Positions 1 through 5,871 are shown, numbered from the stretch's first letter. The stretch is DNA of 6,147 nt from Pyrobaculum sp. (GCA_020833205.1 JAJHQT010000052.1:1-6147), one strand, 5' to 3'. The notes: generated by a model from the letters alone, not told the origin. Translations and numbers: made by a program.

Positions 1-41
1 GCCACTTTCTCCATAGGAATAGTCTTCTCTTGCTGGGCCAC
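1..41 (-). CDS. Possible 5' fragment of a divergent gene running off the left edge
   Basis: On the minus strand an open frame runs from a TAA near position 92 off the left edge. Its codons look protein-like, and from a GTG at 41 it would begin MAQQEKTIPMEKV. A TATA-like string (gggtatactc in minus orientation, about 59-68) lies some 23 bp upstream of that GTG, the spacing of a leaderless archaeal transcript; an ATG at 14 is the other possible start. Only about 13 residues are visible, so no family can be assigned. A divergent gene here would make 42-110 a shared promoter region with the flavin-reductase-like gene. The fragment could also be a chance open frame. Confidence 0.3.
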   Translation of the reverse strand, partial: MAQQEKTIPMEKV

Positions 42-81
42 GCGGAGAGCAGGCGCCAGAGTATACCCAGACGGGAGATAC

Positions 82-94
82 GAATTTGTTTAAC
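82..94 (+). promoter_or_regulatory. TATA-like promoter element for the flavin-reductase-like gene
   Basis: The AT-rich string aatttgttta lies about 23 bp before the GTG at 111. This matches the TATA-to-start spacing of the other genes in the window and supports GTG 111 as a leaderless start, rather than the in-frame TTG at 30, which has no such box in view. Confidence 0.4.
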
Positions 95-110
95 CCAGTT
101 TTCTGAAGCC

Positions 111-548
111 GTGTGCGAGAGGTCGCCGCTACCTACGCCTGTGCTGGTGGTTGTAGTCGGCGACCACGGAGCCGTGGTGGGGTGGCCTTTAGTTATACCC
201 GGCGAGCCGCCGCTTGTAGGTATTCCTCTCCATAAGAGCCGAAAGACACTGACACTTATTCGACAGGAGAAGAGCTTCTCGATAAATCTAGTGAAAGACG
301 TAGAAAGGGCGTATGAGATATTTGGGAGACCTGGCGAGAAGAAGCTAGAGAGGTGGGGCCAGATAAGTAGGTGTAAAGCGGCGCCGTGTATGGCTCTGGG
401 AGATGCCTCTCGGGTGGTGGAGTGCGTATACGGTGGGGAGCTCGAGATAGGAGATCATGTGGTCGTTCTGTGCCGCGCTGTGGCTAGTTACGGCTGTGGC
501 GAGTATGCGATCTGGGATCCCTGTAGCCGCCAGCCGCCGGTGGAATAA
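111..548 (+). CDS. Flavin reductase-like (FMN-binding split-barrel) domain protein
   Basis: This is a 145-residue protein from GTG 111. It has the pattern of the flavin reductase-like/FMN-binding split-barrel family: a PTPV opening strand (residues 8-11), a central PPLVGIPLHKSRKT stretch (33-46), an FSINLV strand (56-61) and a late LEIGDHVVVLC strand (111-121) matching the family's GDH-hV motif. Members bind FMN and often reduce free flavin or serve as partner oxidoreductases in the cytoplasm; the substrate here is unknown. It is a little shorter than many relatives, and the C-terminal end is brief. The frame is open upstream to the window edge, and TTG 30 would add 27 residues that lack family character, so GTG 111 is preferred. 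Its last 65 bp overlap the 3' end of the opposing MoaD-like gene. Confidence 0.65.
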   Translation: MCERSPLPTPVLVVVVGDHGAVVGWPLVIPGEPPLVGIPLHKSRKTLTLIRQEKSFSINLVKDVERAYEIFGRPGEKKLERWGQISRCKAAPCMALGDASRVVECVYGGELEIGDHVVVLCRAVASYGCGEYAIWDPCSRQPPVE

Positions 549-804
549 ACACAACTTCGTCTCCGTCTTTCAACCGCGTCTCTAAACCGCCGAGCCACTC
601 TATAGCTCTTCCGTTGACCAAGATGTTATACATAGGCTTTAAGTCGCCTCTTTCGTCTAACAACTCCTCTCTCAGCTTCACATATCTTTCTGTCAATATG
701 TCTATTAACCTTCTCACGGTGACGCCATCTGGCACCTCCACCTCTGTCTTTAACACACCTGTCAACTCTGAAAGCGACGCCAGGAACTTCACCCTAAGCT
801 TCAC
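484..804 (-). CDS. moaD: MoaD/ThiS-family sulfur-carrier protein with a tail beyond Gly-Gly
   Basis: This 106-residue protein starts at GTG 804. It has the beta-grasp ubiquitin-like layout of archaeal MoaD: an N-terminal MKLRVKFLASLSELTG strand and helix, VEVPDGVTVRRLI (23-35), the NILVNGRAI strand (60-68), and LKDGDEVVFIPPAAGG (78-93). In MoaD the terminal Gly-Gly is adenylated by a MoeB/E1-like enzyme and thiocarboxylated; it then gives sulfur to molybdopterin (tungstopterin) synthase or, in archaea, may conjugate to proteins. Here the Gly-Gly (92-93) is not terminal: 13 mostly polar and basic residues (YRDPRSHTRHSRN) follow before the TAG at 484-486. The codon after GG is TAC, one base from a stop. 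The tail is the part that overlaps the opposing flavin-reductase-like gene. The gene follows the PTPS-like gene with a 5-bp gap but also has its own TATA-like box. ThiS or a SAMP-type modifier are alternative identities. Confidence 0.85.
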   Translation of the reverse strand: MKLRVKFLASLSELTGVLKTEVEVPDGVTVRRLIDILTERYVKLREELLDERGDLKPMYNILVNGRAIEWLGGLETRLKDGDEVVFIPPAAGGYRDPRSHTRHSRN

Positions 805-809
805 AAAAT

Positions 810-1208
810 TTATGCCGTCTTACTTTTAAAATTTTCAAAGTAGAAACAAGGCGCCGCAAGTCCGCTCTCGCACACACGCACCCACGTAGCGCCGAGAAGC
901 TCGGCTATGTGTCTCGCCAAGCACTCCCCACTTAGACCCGGCAAGCTGCAAGGCACTATGTACACGTGAGGAGGCGGCAGAGGCGGCTTCTCCAGCGGAG
1001 AGGCCAGATATTTCCCGTCCATTTCTGACAACACTTTTCTTAACTTTTCAGAGGCCTCCGAGGCATCTATCACCAAGTCGGCATACCCTTCTTTACATAT
1101 CGCCACCGTTATTATATAATCATGGCCGTGGACCCGCGCCCAGCTGGGGGAGAAAGAGGGGTTGTGCGCCACGGAGATGCTCCCCCTAAGCTCCACGCAG
1201 GTCCGCAT
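810..1208 (-). CDS. 6-pyruvoyl-tetrahydropterin synthase/QueD-like protein lacking catalytic Cys and His
   Basis: This 132-residue protein starts at ATG 1208. It shows the T-fold PTPS/QueD signature: zinc ligands H15, H27 and H29 (VAH, then RVHGHDY), the ADLVIDASEASEKL segment (43-56) in place of the usual D-F-x-x-L-K, an SGECLARHIAELL helix (93-105) matching the family's ENLA-x-W motif, and the pterin-anchoring Glu of V-x-E-S (E114, S115). Family enzymes turn dihydroneopterin triphosphate into pyruvoyl-tetrahydropterin or into carboxy-tetrahydropterin for queuosine and archaeosine. Two expected catalytic residues are absent. The Cys (or Glu in archaeal variants) four residues before HGH is W23, and the Asp-His pair is D64-G65. 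A proline-rich insert (75-90) is also unusual. Activity may differ or be lost. It sits 5 bp upstream of moaD and diverges from the glycosylase-like gene. Confidence 0.75.
   Translation of the reverse strand: MRTCVELRGSISVAHNPSFSPSWARVHGHDYIITVAICKEGYADLVIDASEASEKLRKVLSEMDGKYLASPLEKPPLPPPHVYIVPCSLPGLSGECLARHIAELLGATWVRVCESGLAAPCFYFENFKSKTA
822..839 (-). promoter_or_regulatory. TATA/BRE-like promoter for the MoaD-like gene
   Basis: In minus orientation the string reads ttgaaaattttaaaagta, with ttttaaaa (824-831) centred about 24 bp before GTG 804 and a purine-rich gaaa just upstream that could serve as a BRE. It lies inside the last codons of the PTPS-like gene, so moaD could be transcribed both from here and by read-through. 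The 12-bp core at 824-835 (ttttaaaatttt) is not a perfect inverted repeat, but it is A/T only. Confidence 0.5.
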
Positions 1209-1252
1209 GGGCGGCGTTACAGCTAAATAGTTAAATTTGTTTCAGAGGCGAC
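1209..1252. promoter_or_regulatory. Short bidirectional promoter region
   Basis: Only 44 bp separate the two divergent start codons. The core gctaaatagttaaattt (1222-1238) is A/T-rich in both directions: taaatagtta lies about 24 bp before ATG 1253, and in minus orientation atttaactatttag lies about 22 bp before ATG 1208. Both spacings fit leaderless transcripts, and the two TATA-like elements overlap, so the two genes probably compete for, or share, the factors bound here. There is no convincing Shine-Dalgarno sequence for either gene; gaggcg sits only 2 nt before ATG 1253, which is too close. Confidence 0.5.
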
Positions 1253-2143
1253 ATGGAGGTAATAGACGTAGACAAGGCTGAGGCAGTTGCCAATGTTCTG
1301 AGGGCCGTGGGCGTAAAGCGCGACAATTATCTGGACCCCCGCTTCTATCCGCCTCCAGACGACCCGTTGGAGGACCAGATAGGCTACTTCGTGGCGATGA
1401 CGGCCATAGACCATAGGACGAGCCTATGGGAGCCATTTGAGGGCGTAGTCGAGGGGGAATTTTTCCACGGCGCCGACCTGCTTTATAGACTTGGAAGACT
1501 GGCCTACAGCCGCGGCTTCTTCAAGGCAGAGAAGCTGGCCCAATTGAGGCCGGACGAGGCTGACGTCTTATTAAGCATCAACGGCAAAAGAGTCTGGGAT
1601 TTCCACACGCGCGTCTTGTTGTTACGCGACGTGGGTAAAAAGGTGCAACGCATTGGCGGATTTGCGAACATCCCCCGTGACATCCTGAAAAAGCTGAAGG
1701 AGGCCATGAGGCAAATGAGGGCGTACGAAGACCCCGTAGAGAAGAAAGTCCTCCTGCTCGCCAAATTCCTAGACGGCAGAAGACTCGCCGACTTTAAAGA
1801 CATAGAAGAGGCAGACGTGCCGGTCGACAACCACGTATCCCGAATAGCTTACAGACTGGGGATAGTAGACTTGAATTACGATTTTCTAGAAAGCGGCGTG
1901 GAAACAACGCGGGAGGAGGATATAAGACTAAGGGAGCTTGTGAAGACCGCGTGGAGGATAGTCGCCAAGTTCGCAGGTCTACACCCCTTCGCGCTAGACG
2001 ACTACCTATGGAACTTCGGCCGCCGGATCTGCACACGAGAAAACCCGAAATGCGACGCATGCCCCTTCAAAGACGTCTGCAAAGCTCATTCACTACGGCG
2101 CTATCCGCCGGAGCATCTACATCTCGCCACGTGGTATTATTAA
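1253..2143 (+). CDS. EndoIII-type iron-sulfur DNA glycosylase-like protein
   Basis: This 296-residue protein starts at ATG 1253. Its C-terminal end carries the iron-sulfur loop of endonuclease III/MutY with exact spacing: C260-x6-C267-x2-C270-x5-C276, just after the HhH-GPD-like LDDYLWNFGRRIC. An internal VDNHVSRIAYRLGIVD (191-206) closely matches EndoIII's VDTHV-x-R-x-x-NRLG, so D192 is the likely catalytic Asp. The classical helix-hairpin-helix LPGVG-x-K is not found ahead of it; the corresponding stretch is EKKVLLLAKFLDG (163-175), where K166 or K171 could be the Schiff-base lysine if there is one. The N-terminal half (IDHRTS at 52-57, FFHGADLLYRLG at 70-81) I do not recognise from classical glycosylases. 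Base-excision repair of damaged bases is the likely area, but the substrate is unknown and a role on another nucleic acid is possible. It is the first gene of a rightward four-gene run. Confidence 0.7.
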   Translation: MEVIDVDKAEAVANVLRAVGVKRDNYLDPRFYPPPDDPLEDQIGYFVAMTAIDHRTSLWEPFEGVVEGEFFHGADLLYRLGRLAYSRGFFKAEKLAQLRPDEADVLLSINGKRVWDFHTRVLLLRDVGKKVQRIGGFANIPRDILKKLKEAMRQMRAYEDPVEKKVLLLAKFLDGRRLADFKDIEEADVPVDNHVSRIAYRLGIVDLNYDFLESGVETTREEDIRLRELVKTAWRIVAKFAGLHPFALDDYLWNFGRRICTRENPKCDACPFKDVCKAHSLRRYPPEHLHLATWYY

Positions 2144-2149
2144 TATATG
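2132..2149 (+). promoter_or_regulatory. Internal TATA-like promoter before the DUF711 gene
   Basis: The run tattattaatatatga overlaps the stop codon of the glycosylase-like gene. Its tattaata part is centred about 26 bp before ATG 2164, the same spacing as the other starts. The DUF711 gene and the genes coupled to it can therefore be transcribed separately from the glycosylase-like gene. Confidence 0.45.
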
Positions 2150-2163
2150 ATGATAGAACAGCC

Positions 2164-3132
2164 ATGCGCGCTCGTGCAGTAGTTTTGCACCTAATGTGGA
2201 ACGACGACTTTGCCGTCGTGGAGAAGTTCGTCCAGACGGCAAAGAGCATAAACCCAGCGACCATTCGCGTATCGGTCTCCCCGCCGCCCCGAGACAAGGC
2301 GGAAGAAGTAATATCAGCTCTACAAGACCGCGGAGTAAGGTACATCTCGGCGACTCACCTCTACTACGACGCCGACGACGTCTACAGATACGCGGCTCAG
2401 TATGGTGTCTTCTCCTCGCTTCTAAATGTGACTGAGTACATAAAGTTTCTCAAGACCATATACGCAAAGGGGGAGATCCACCTCTCTAGATACGTAGCTC
2501 TAATGCTTGGCGGCGCCGTCTACAACTCGCCCTACTTCCCCGCCTCCATAACCACACGAAGGGGCGTCACGGTCTCGCTCCTCTACCCCAACGACTTGCA
2601 GACTTTAGACGACGTGCCGCACATCTTGAGACTCGGCGAAGAGCTGGGCAGATACGTGGCCTCGACGCTGGGTCTCGAGTACTTAGGCGTAGACGCCTCG
2701 CTGTCTCCCTGGGGGGAGGAAAGCGTCGCAAAGGCGCTCTATAGGCTGTTTGGGATTAGGCTGGGCGAGCCTGGGTCTCACCACGCCATATATAAATTGA
2801 ATCAAGCCATAGAGACCGCGGACGTTAAGAAGGTCGGCTTCAACGAGGTGATGTTGCCCCTCGCCGAGGACGAAGAGCTGAAGCGGCTCGTCTACGAGGG
2901 CTTCCTCAACCTAGACCACTTCGTCAGCTACACGTCGGTCTGTATACCCGGCCTAGATATGGCCCCCGTGAAGATAAGCGACTGGACAAAGTTGAAACAT
3001 CTGCTCTACGACCTCGCCGCCGTTTCACACGCCAAAAGACGTCCAGTAGGCGTTAGAATATTTCCAGTGGACGCAGATGAGTGCGAGGTGGAGGGGTTTG
3101 GAAAGACCCCGGCGCTGAGGCTCAAGCCGTGA
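2164..3132 (+). CDS. DUF711/UPF0210 family protein
   Basis: This 322-residue protein starts at ATG 2164. It fits the DUF711 (UPF0210) family: NSPYFPAS (121-128), a GVDASLSPWGEESVAKAL stretch (175-192), GEPGSHHAIYKLNQAI (201-216), VMLPLAEDEEL (229-239), and the closing SVCIPGLDM motif (258-266), which corresponds to the family's S-V-C-x-x-GLDM. As far as I know the family has a solved bacterial structure but no established reaction. It is soluble, with no signal peptide or membrane segment. The frame is open about 210 bp further upstream into the glycosylase-like gene, but that stretch is an Arg/Pro-rich shadow translation, and ATG 2164 with its TATA-like box is the convincing start. The TGA overlaps the next gene's GTG (GTGA, 3129-3132), implying translational coupling. 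Confidence 0.75.
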   Translation: MRARAVVLHLMWNDDFAVVEKFVQTAKSINPATIRVSVSPPPRDKAEEVISALQDRGVRYISATHLYYDADDVYRYAAQYGVFSSLLNVTEYIKFLKTIYAKGEIHLSRYVALMLGGAVYNSPYFPASITTRRGVTVSLLYPNDLQTLDDVPHILRLGEELGRYVASTLGLEYLGVDASLSPWGEESVAKALYRLFGIRLGEPGSHHAIYKLNQAIETADVKKVGFNEVMLPLAEDEELKRLVYEGFLNLDHFVSYTSVCIPGLDMAPVKISDWTKLKHLLYDLAAVSHAKRRPVGVRIFPVDADECEVEGFGKTPALRLKP

Positions 3133-3689
3133 TTAGACACCTAATGCTCTCGTCTAAGTACGTAAAGGCCTTGTTTGAGGGGAGGAAGAAGTCCACCATA
3201 AGGCCCGGCGTCCTCCGCGTGGCAGACAAAGTCTACATCCACAGCAGAGGACGTATAGTGGCCATAGCCTACGTCGAACAAGTAATCTACAAAAGGGTGA
3301 AAGAACTTACGGAAGAGGATGCAGTGATGGACGGCTTTAAGTCTAGGGAAGAACTGGTGGCTTATCTAAAGAAGAGATACCCAGGTCTTAGAGACGACGC
3401 TGTAGTCACCATCGTGAAGTTTGGAAAGGTGACGAAGGTCGACATGCCTGAGGAGTTTCACTACGGCGGCTTGACGCCTGTGGAGATAGCGGCAATGGCG
3501 CTCAACAAGCTTAAACTGTCGAAAAGAGAGCAGGAGATACTAAAGGCGGTGGTGGAGACTGGGAGCTTGCGGAAGGCGGCTATAAAGCTCTTCGGAACTG
3601 TGGAAAAGAGAGGCGTAATCCGGCGGGTGTTGAGAAGAATGTACAAGAGGCTATATGGAGGCGTGGAGGACCAAACAAAGGATCGTTAA
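3129..3689 (+). CDS. ASCH-domain protein with C-terminal helix-turn-helix
   Basis: This 186-residue protein starts at GTG 3129, within the GTGA stop/start overlap; gagg at 3117-3120 is a weak ribosome site. Residues 1 to about 105 form a PUA-like ASCH domain: LMLSSKYVKALFEGRKKSTIRPG (5-27) with the G-x-K-x-x-x-x-R signature (G18, K20/K21, R25), a VADKVYIHS strand (31-39), a KELTEEDAVMDGFKSREEL helix (58-76) and an AVVTIVKFG strand (91-99). Residues about 113-176 look like a basic helical HTH: TPVEIAAMALNKLKLSKREQE, then GSLRKAAIKLFGT and an Arg-rich helix (161-175). ASCH proteins are thought to bind RNA or modified nucleosides; bacterial YqfB hydrolyses N4-acetylcytidine, and its catalytic Lys and Thr could correspond to K20 and T23 here. 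A regulatory or nucleic-acid-processing role is inferred. Its 3' end overlaps the radical SAM gene by 35 bp. Confidence 0.75.
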   Translation: MIRHLMLSSKYVKALFEGRKKSTIRPGVLRVADKVYIHSRGRIVAIAYVEQVIYKRVKELTEEDAVMDGFKSREELVAYLKKRYPGLRDDAVVTIVKFGKVTKVDMPEEFHYGGLTPVEIAAMALNKLKLSKREQEILKAVVETGSLRKAAIKLFGTVEKRGVIRRVLRRMYKRLYGGVEDQTKDR

Positions 3690-4722
3690 GTCGCTTGAGG
3701 AGAGGCTCAGCGAGGAGGAAAGGAAGGAGGCTAGACAAGACCCCCACGCCAAGAGGAGGCCGCGGCCGTGCGGCTTGACTATACACACAGGCGTGGGCTG
3801 TCCCCTGGCATGCGCATACTGCTACATATACGACATGGGGTTCCCCGGCGTGGCCAGGCCATATGGGCTGTCCCCTCTTCAGATGGCCTACGCCGTCGCC
3901 GTAAACCCCCATGTGGCCGTGGGGCCATGGGGTAGCCTAATTGCGGTGGGGTCTGTCACCGAGCCTTTTCTGCCCGAGACTAGGGAATTGGCGCTGGGCT
4001 ACGTCAAGAGCATAGCCACGTATTTAGGAAACCCCATCCAGATCTCCACGAAGATGCCGCCGCCTTATGAACTTGCCGAGGTTCAGAGGGGACTTGACGT
4101 GTTGATAAGCGTTACAGACGCCGCGGGCAGGCTGGAGCCTAGAGCCCTGCCGCCTCTTGAAAGGCTTAGGGCGGGGGCTGAGCTTATGCGGCGCGGCGTC
4201 TCTGTAACGCTTTTTGTCCGCCCCATCGTGCCGGGGGTTACCGACCGGGAGTTTACGCGGCTTTTGGCGCTGGCGGCAGAGTTGGGCTACAGGAGGGTCG
4301 TGTTCGGGACTCTGCGCGTCACAAAGGGCATAGTCGCGCGGCTGAGAGCCTTCGGAGTAGACGTAGCCCCCTACGTACGTGAGTTGCATGAAAGACGGCA
4401 GACACCTATTAGATATCCAAAGGAGAAGTTCGCCGCCGTCGCTAGGCAGATGGGGTTCGAGGTCCTGCCGGCCTCCTGCGCAGCCAACGTAGTTGCGCAC
4501 GGCCAGGCATGTGCGTTGTGCCGCTGGGGTCCCTGCGGTGACGTCAAAAAACTTAAAGTGGACGTCCGTGACGTAGAGGAGTATCTAGAGGCGCGCGGCT
4601 ATAAGTCGGTGGAGGTATCTGTAGAGAGTTTAAAGATCCGCGTAAGTAAGCGGCTTAGGACGCTTGATAAAATCTTTCTTGAACAGGTCACGCGTCTGCC
4701 TATTTTAGAACCTGCCCGCTAG
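3655..4722 (+). CDS. Radical SAM protein, SPL-like (COG1533-type), with extra C-terminal cysteine cluster
   Basis: This 355-residue protein starts at ATG 3655, inside the end of the ASCH gene; aagagg at 3645-3650 is a possible weak ribosome site. The radical SAM motif C-x3-C-x2-C is C49-PLA-C53-AY-C56. The rest follows the SplB-like layout: SVTEPFLPETR (100-110), ISTKMPP (130-136), LISVTD (150-155), the LEPRALPPLERLRAGAEL segment (160-177), and VRPIVPGVTD (188-197). Such enzymes cleave S-adenosylmethionine at a 4Fe-4S cluster to make a 5'-deoxyadenosyl radical. No cysteine occurs between C56 and C275, so the hydrogen-donor Cys of spore photoproduct lyase is absent and that exact reaction is unlikely. 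Four further cysteines (C275-x10-C286-x2-C289-x4-C294) could hold a second iron-sulfur cluster. The substrate is unknown. Its stop overlaps the end of nurA by 18 bp. Confidence 0.8.
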   Translation: MEAWRTKQRIVKSLEERLSEEERKEARQDPHAKRRPRPCGLTIHTGVGCPLACAYCYIYDMGFPGVARPYGLSPLQMAYAVAVNPHVAVGPWGSLIAVGSVTEPFLPETRELALGYVKSIATYLGNPIQISTKMPPPYELAEVQRGLDVLISVTDAAGRLEPRALPPLERLRAGAELMRRGVSVTLFVRPIVPGVTDREFTRLLALAAELGYRRVVFGTLRVTKGIVARLRAFGVDVAPYVRELHERRQTPIRYPKEKFAAVARQMGFEVLPASCAANVVAHGQACALCRWGPCGDVKKLKVDVRDVEEYLEARGYKSVEVSVESLKIRVSKRLRTLDKIFLEQVTRLPILEPAR

Positions 4723-5871
4723 TCTCTTCTGTAAGTTTGTGGGCCAGAGGATGTGCGTGAGGTCGCCGGGGGTTTTCGAGAGGAGTGCGTTGAGCACAGC
4801 CTCGACGAGGTCTGGGCTCACCCTGACGTATTGGTCCACGGCGTCTAGGATCTGGGGGTATCCCGTCACTGAGGAGGCAGTGGAGGCGAGGTAAGACAGC
4901 ACAGCATCGACGCCTAGGTTGCCCAGGTCTAGTAGCTCTATCCTCACCGCCGTTTCGTGTCCATACGGCATGTAGTAAACCACCTCGACGTCGCCGAGTA
5001 GTTTGAGGTGGGGATACTGCGGAGAGTTCAACACATGCGCAAAGTTTACGTCGAACTCTTTCAGTCTTCTACAGAGCCTCTCGCCTCTGGCGCTTAGCTT
5101 GACCGACTCGCCTCTATAGCAACGTAACACCGCCTCTTTTTCGGAGCCACCTTCGCACTCTGCGTAGTGAATGACGGCGTATCTAGGCAGGAGGTCTCTA
5201 AGCTTACCTAGGCTGAAGTACTCTCCTGGCTTTAGGATGGCTGAGGCTGTTATCTTGTCGTTTACCGGCAGGCATCGGCCGGCCACCACCGAGAGGTAGC
5301 GCGACCTCACCCTCTTAGCCACCGCAACTATCGTAGTTTTGCTCGCCGCGGCGGCCCTCAACAGGTTGTTAACCACCTTATTCGCCTCCTCATATTTCCC
5401 TCCTCCTACGGCTAAATTAAAAGGGAGAGGATGCACCGCAATTTCGCCGTCTAGTATGATCATGTCCATCTTCTTCTTTCCCCTCAGCTTATCCTCGAGG
5501 AGCCTCGTGGCCATCCGCTTCTCTAGCAACGCGGAGAAGCGCGAGACGTCGGCCTCTTTAGTGTCGCTGAAAAATAAAGCGCCGGTCAGAAACTTGTCTT
5601 GCAGACCTCCGCTCACCCCCACATAGCCGTATGCCACCACTGTGAACACCCCGCCGACGAGTTCAAGCGGGGGCGAGCCGTAGGAGGAGTCTACCGCATA
5701 TACGTCGAAGCTCCGCGGGGCGCCGATCTTCATTATATTAACCTTCTCTCTCAACGAGGCCAGCTCCTGAACGACTTTGTGGATGTGCCGGATCTTTTCG
5801 GCATGTCTCTCAACCTCGTGTCTTATGGCGATCATCAAGTCGGGCTCTATCCAGTAATCCAGAGTCTCCAC
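4705..5871 (-). CDS. nurA: NurA-domain 5'-3' nuclease
   Basis: This 388-residue protein starts at GTG 5871. It carries NurA motifs: YAVDSSYGSPPLELVGG (58-74), where D61 is the metal-binding Asp; MIILDGEIAVHPLP (137-150), with D141; VAVAKR (182-187), matching the family's G-x-S-K-like strand; and a late GYPQILDAVDQYVRVS (337-352), matching the usual GYP-x-x-L-x-x-A(H/D). NurA is a manganese-dependent 5'-3' exonuclease and endonuclease that works with the HerA hexameric helicase beside Mre11-Rad50 to resect DNA ends in archaea. The length is typical for archaeal NurA. No herA, mre11 or rad50 is in view, so the partner genes lie elsewhere or off the edge. It converges with the radical SAM gene (18-bp overlap). 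Upstream is a broken TFB-like gene. The second half, with a GGSEKEAVLRCYRG segment (241-254), is lineage-variable. Confidence 0.85.
   Translation of the reverse strand: METLDYWIEPDLMIAIRHEVERHAEKIRHIHKVVQELASLREKVNIMKIGAPRSFDVYAVDSSYGSPPLELVGGVFTVVAYGYVGVSGGLQDKFLTGALFFSDTKEADVSRFSALLEKRMATRLLEDKLRGKKKMDMIILDGEIAVHPLPFNLAVGGGKYEEANKVVNNLLRAAAASKTTIVAVAKRVRSRYLSVVAGRCLPVNDKITASAILKPGEYFSLGKLRDLLPRYAVIHYAECEGGSEKEAVLRCYRGESVKLSARGERLCRRLKEFDVNFAHVLNSPQYPHLKLLGDVEVVYYMPYGHETAVRIELLDLGNLGVDAVLSYLASTASSVTGYPQILDAVDQYVRVSPDLVEAVLNALLSKTPGDLTHILWPTNLQKRLAGRF

Noticed and set aside
2147..2153. A perfect C-box motif (atgatga) that could begin a C/D box sRNA
   Set aside because: No CTGA D or D' box follows within about 80 bases, so no C/D sRNA can be built. 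The motif is better explained as part of the A/T-rich promoter region.
1951..2163. Upstream extension of the DUF711 reading frame by 71 codons
   Set aside because: The extension overlaps the Fe-S-cluster coding part of the glycosylase-like gene in another frame and is Arg/Pro-rich with no family similarity; ATG 2164 has a well-placed TATA-like box.
3081..3128. Upstream start for the ASCH gene at 3081
   Set aside because: The added residues (Gly-rich, overlapping DUF711) do not belong to the ASCH fold, which begins with the I-R-H-L-M-L-S-S strand after GTG 3129.
4024..4500. 158-codon open frame antisense to the radical SAM gene
   Set aside because: It mirrors strongly conserved radical SAM coding sequence, and its product is rich in Arg, Pro and Gln with no recognisable domain, as is usual for an antisense shadow.
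4720..4745. Possible terminator between the convergent radical SAM and nurA genes
   Set aside because: The genes overlap, and there is no clear T-run or stable hairpin beyond short pyrimidine stretches (tctcttctgt).
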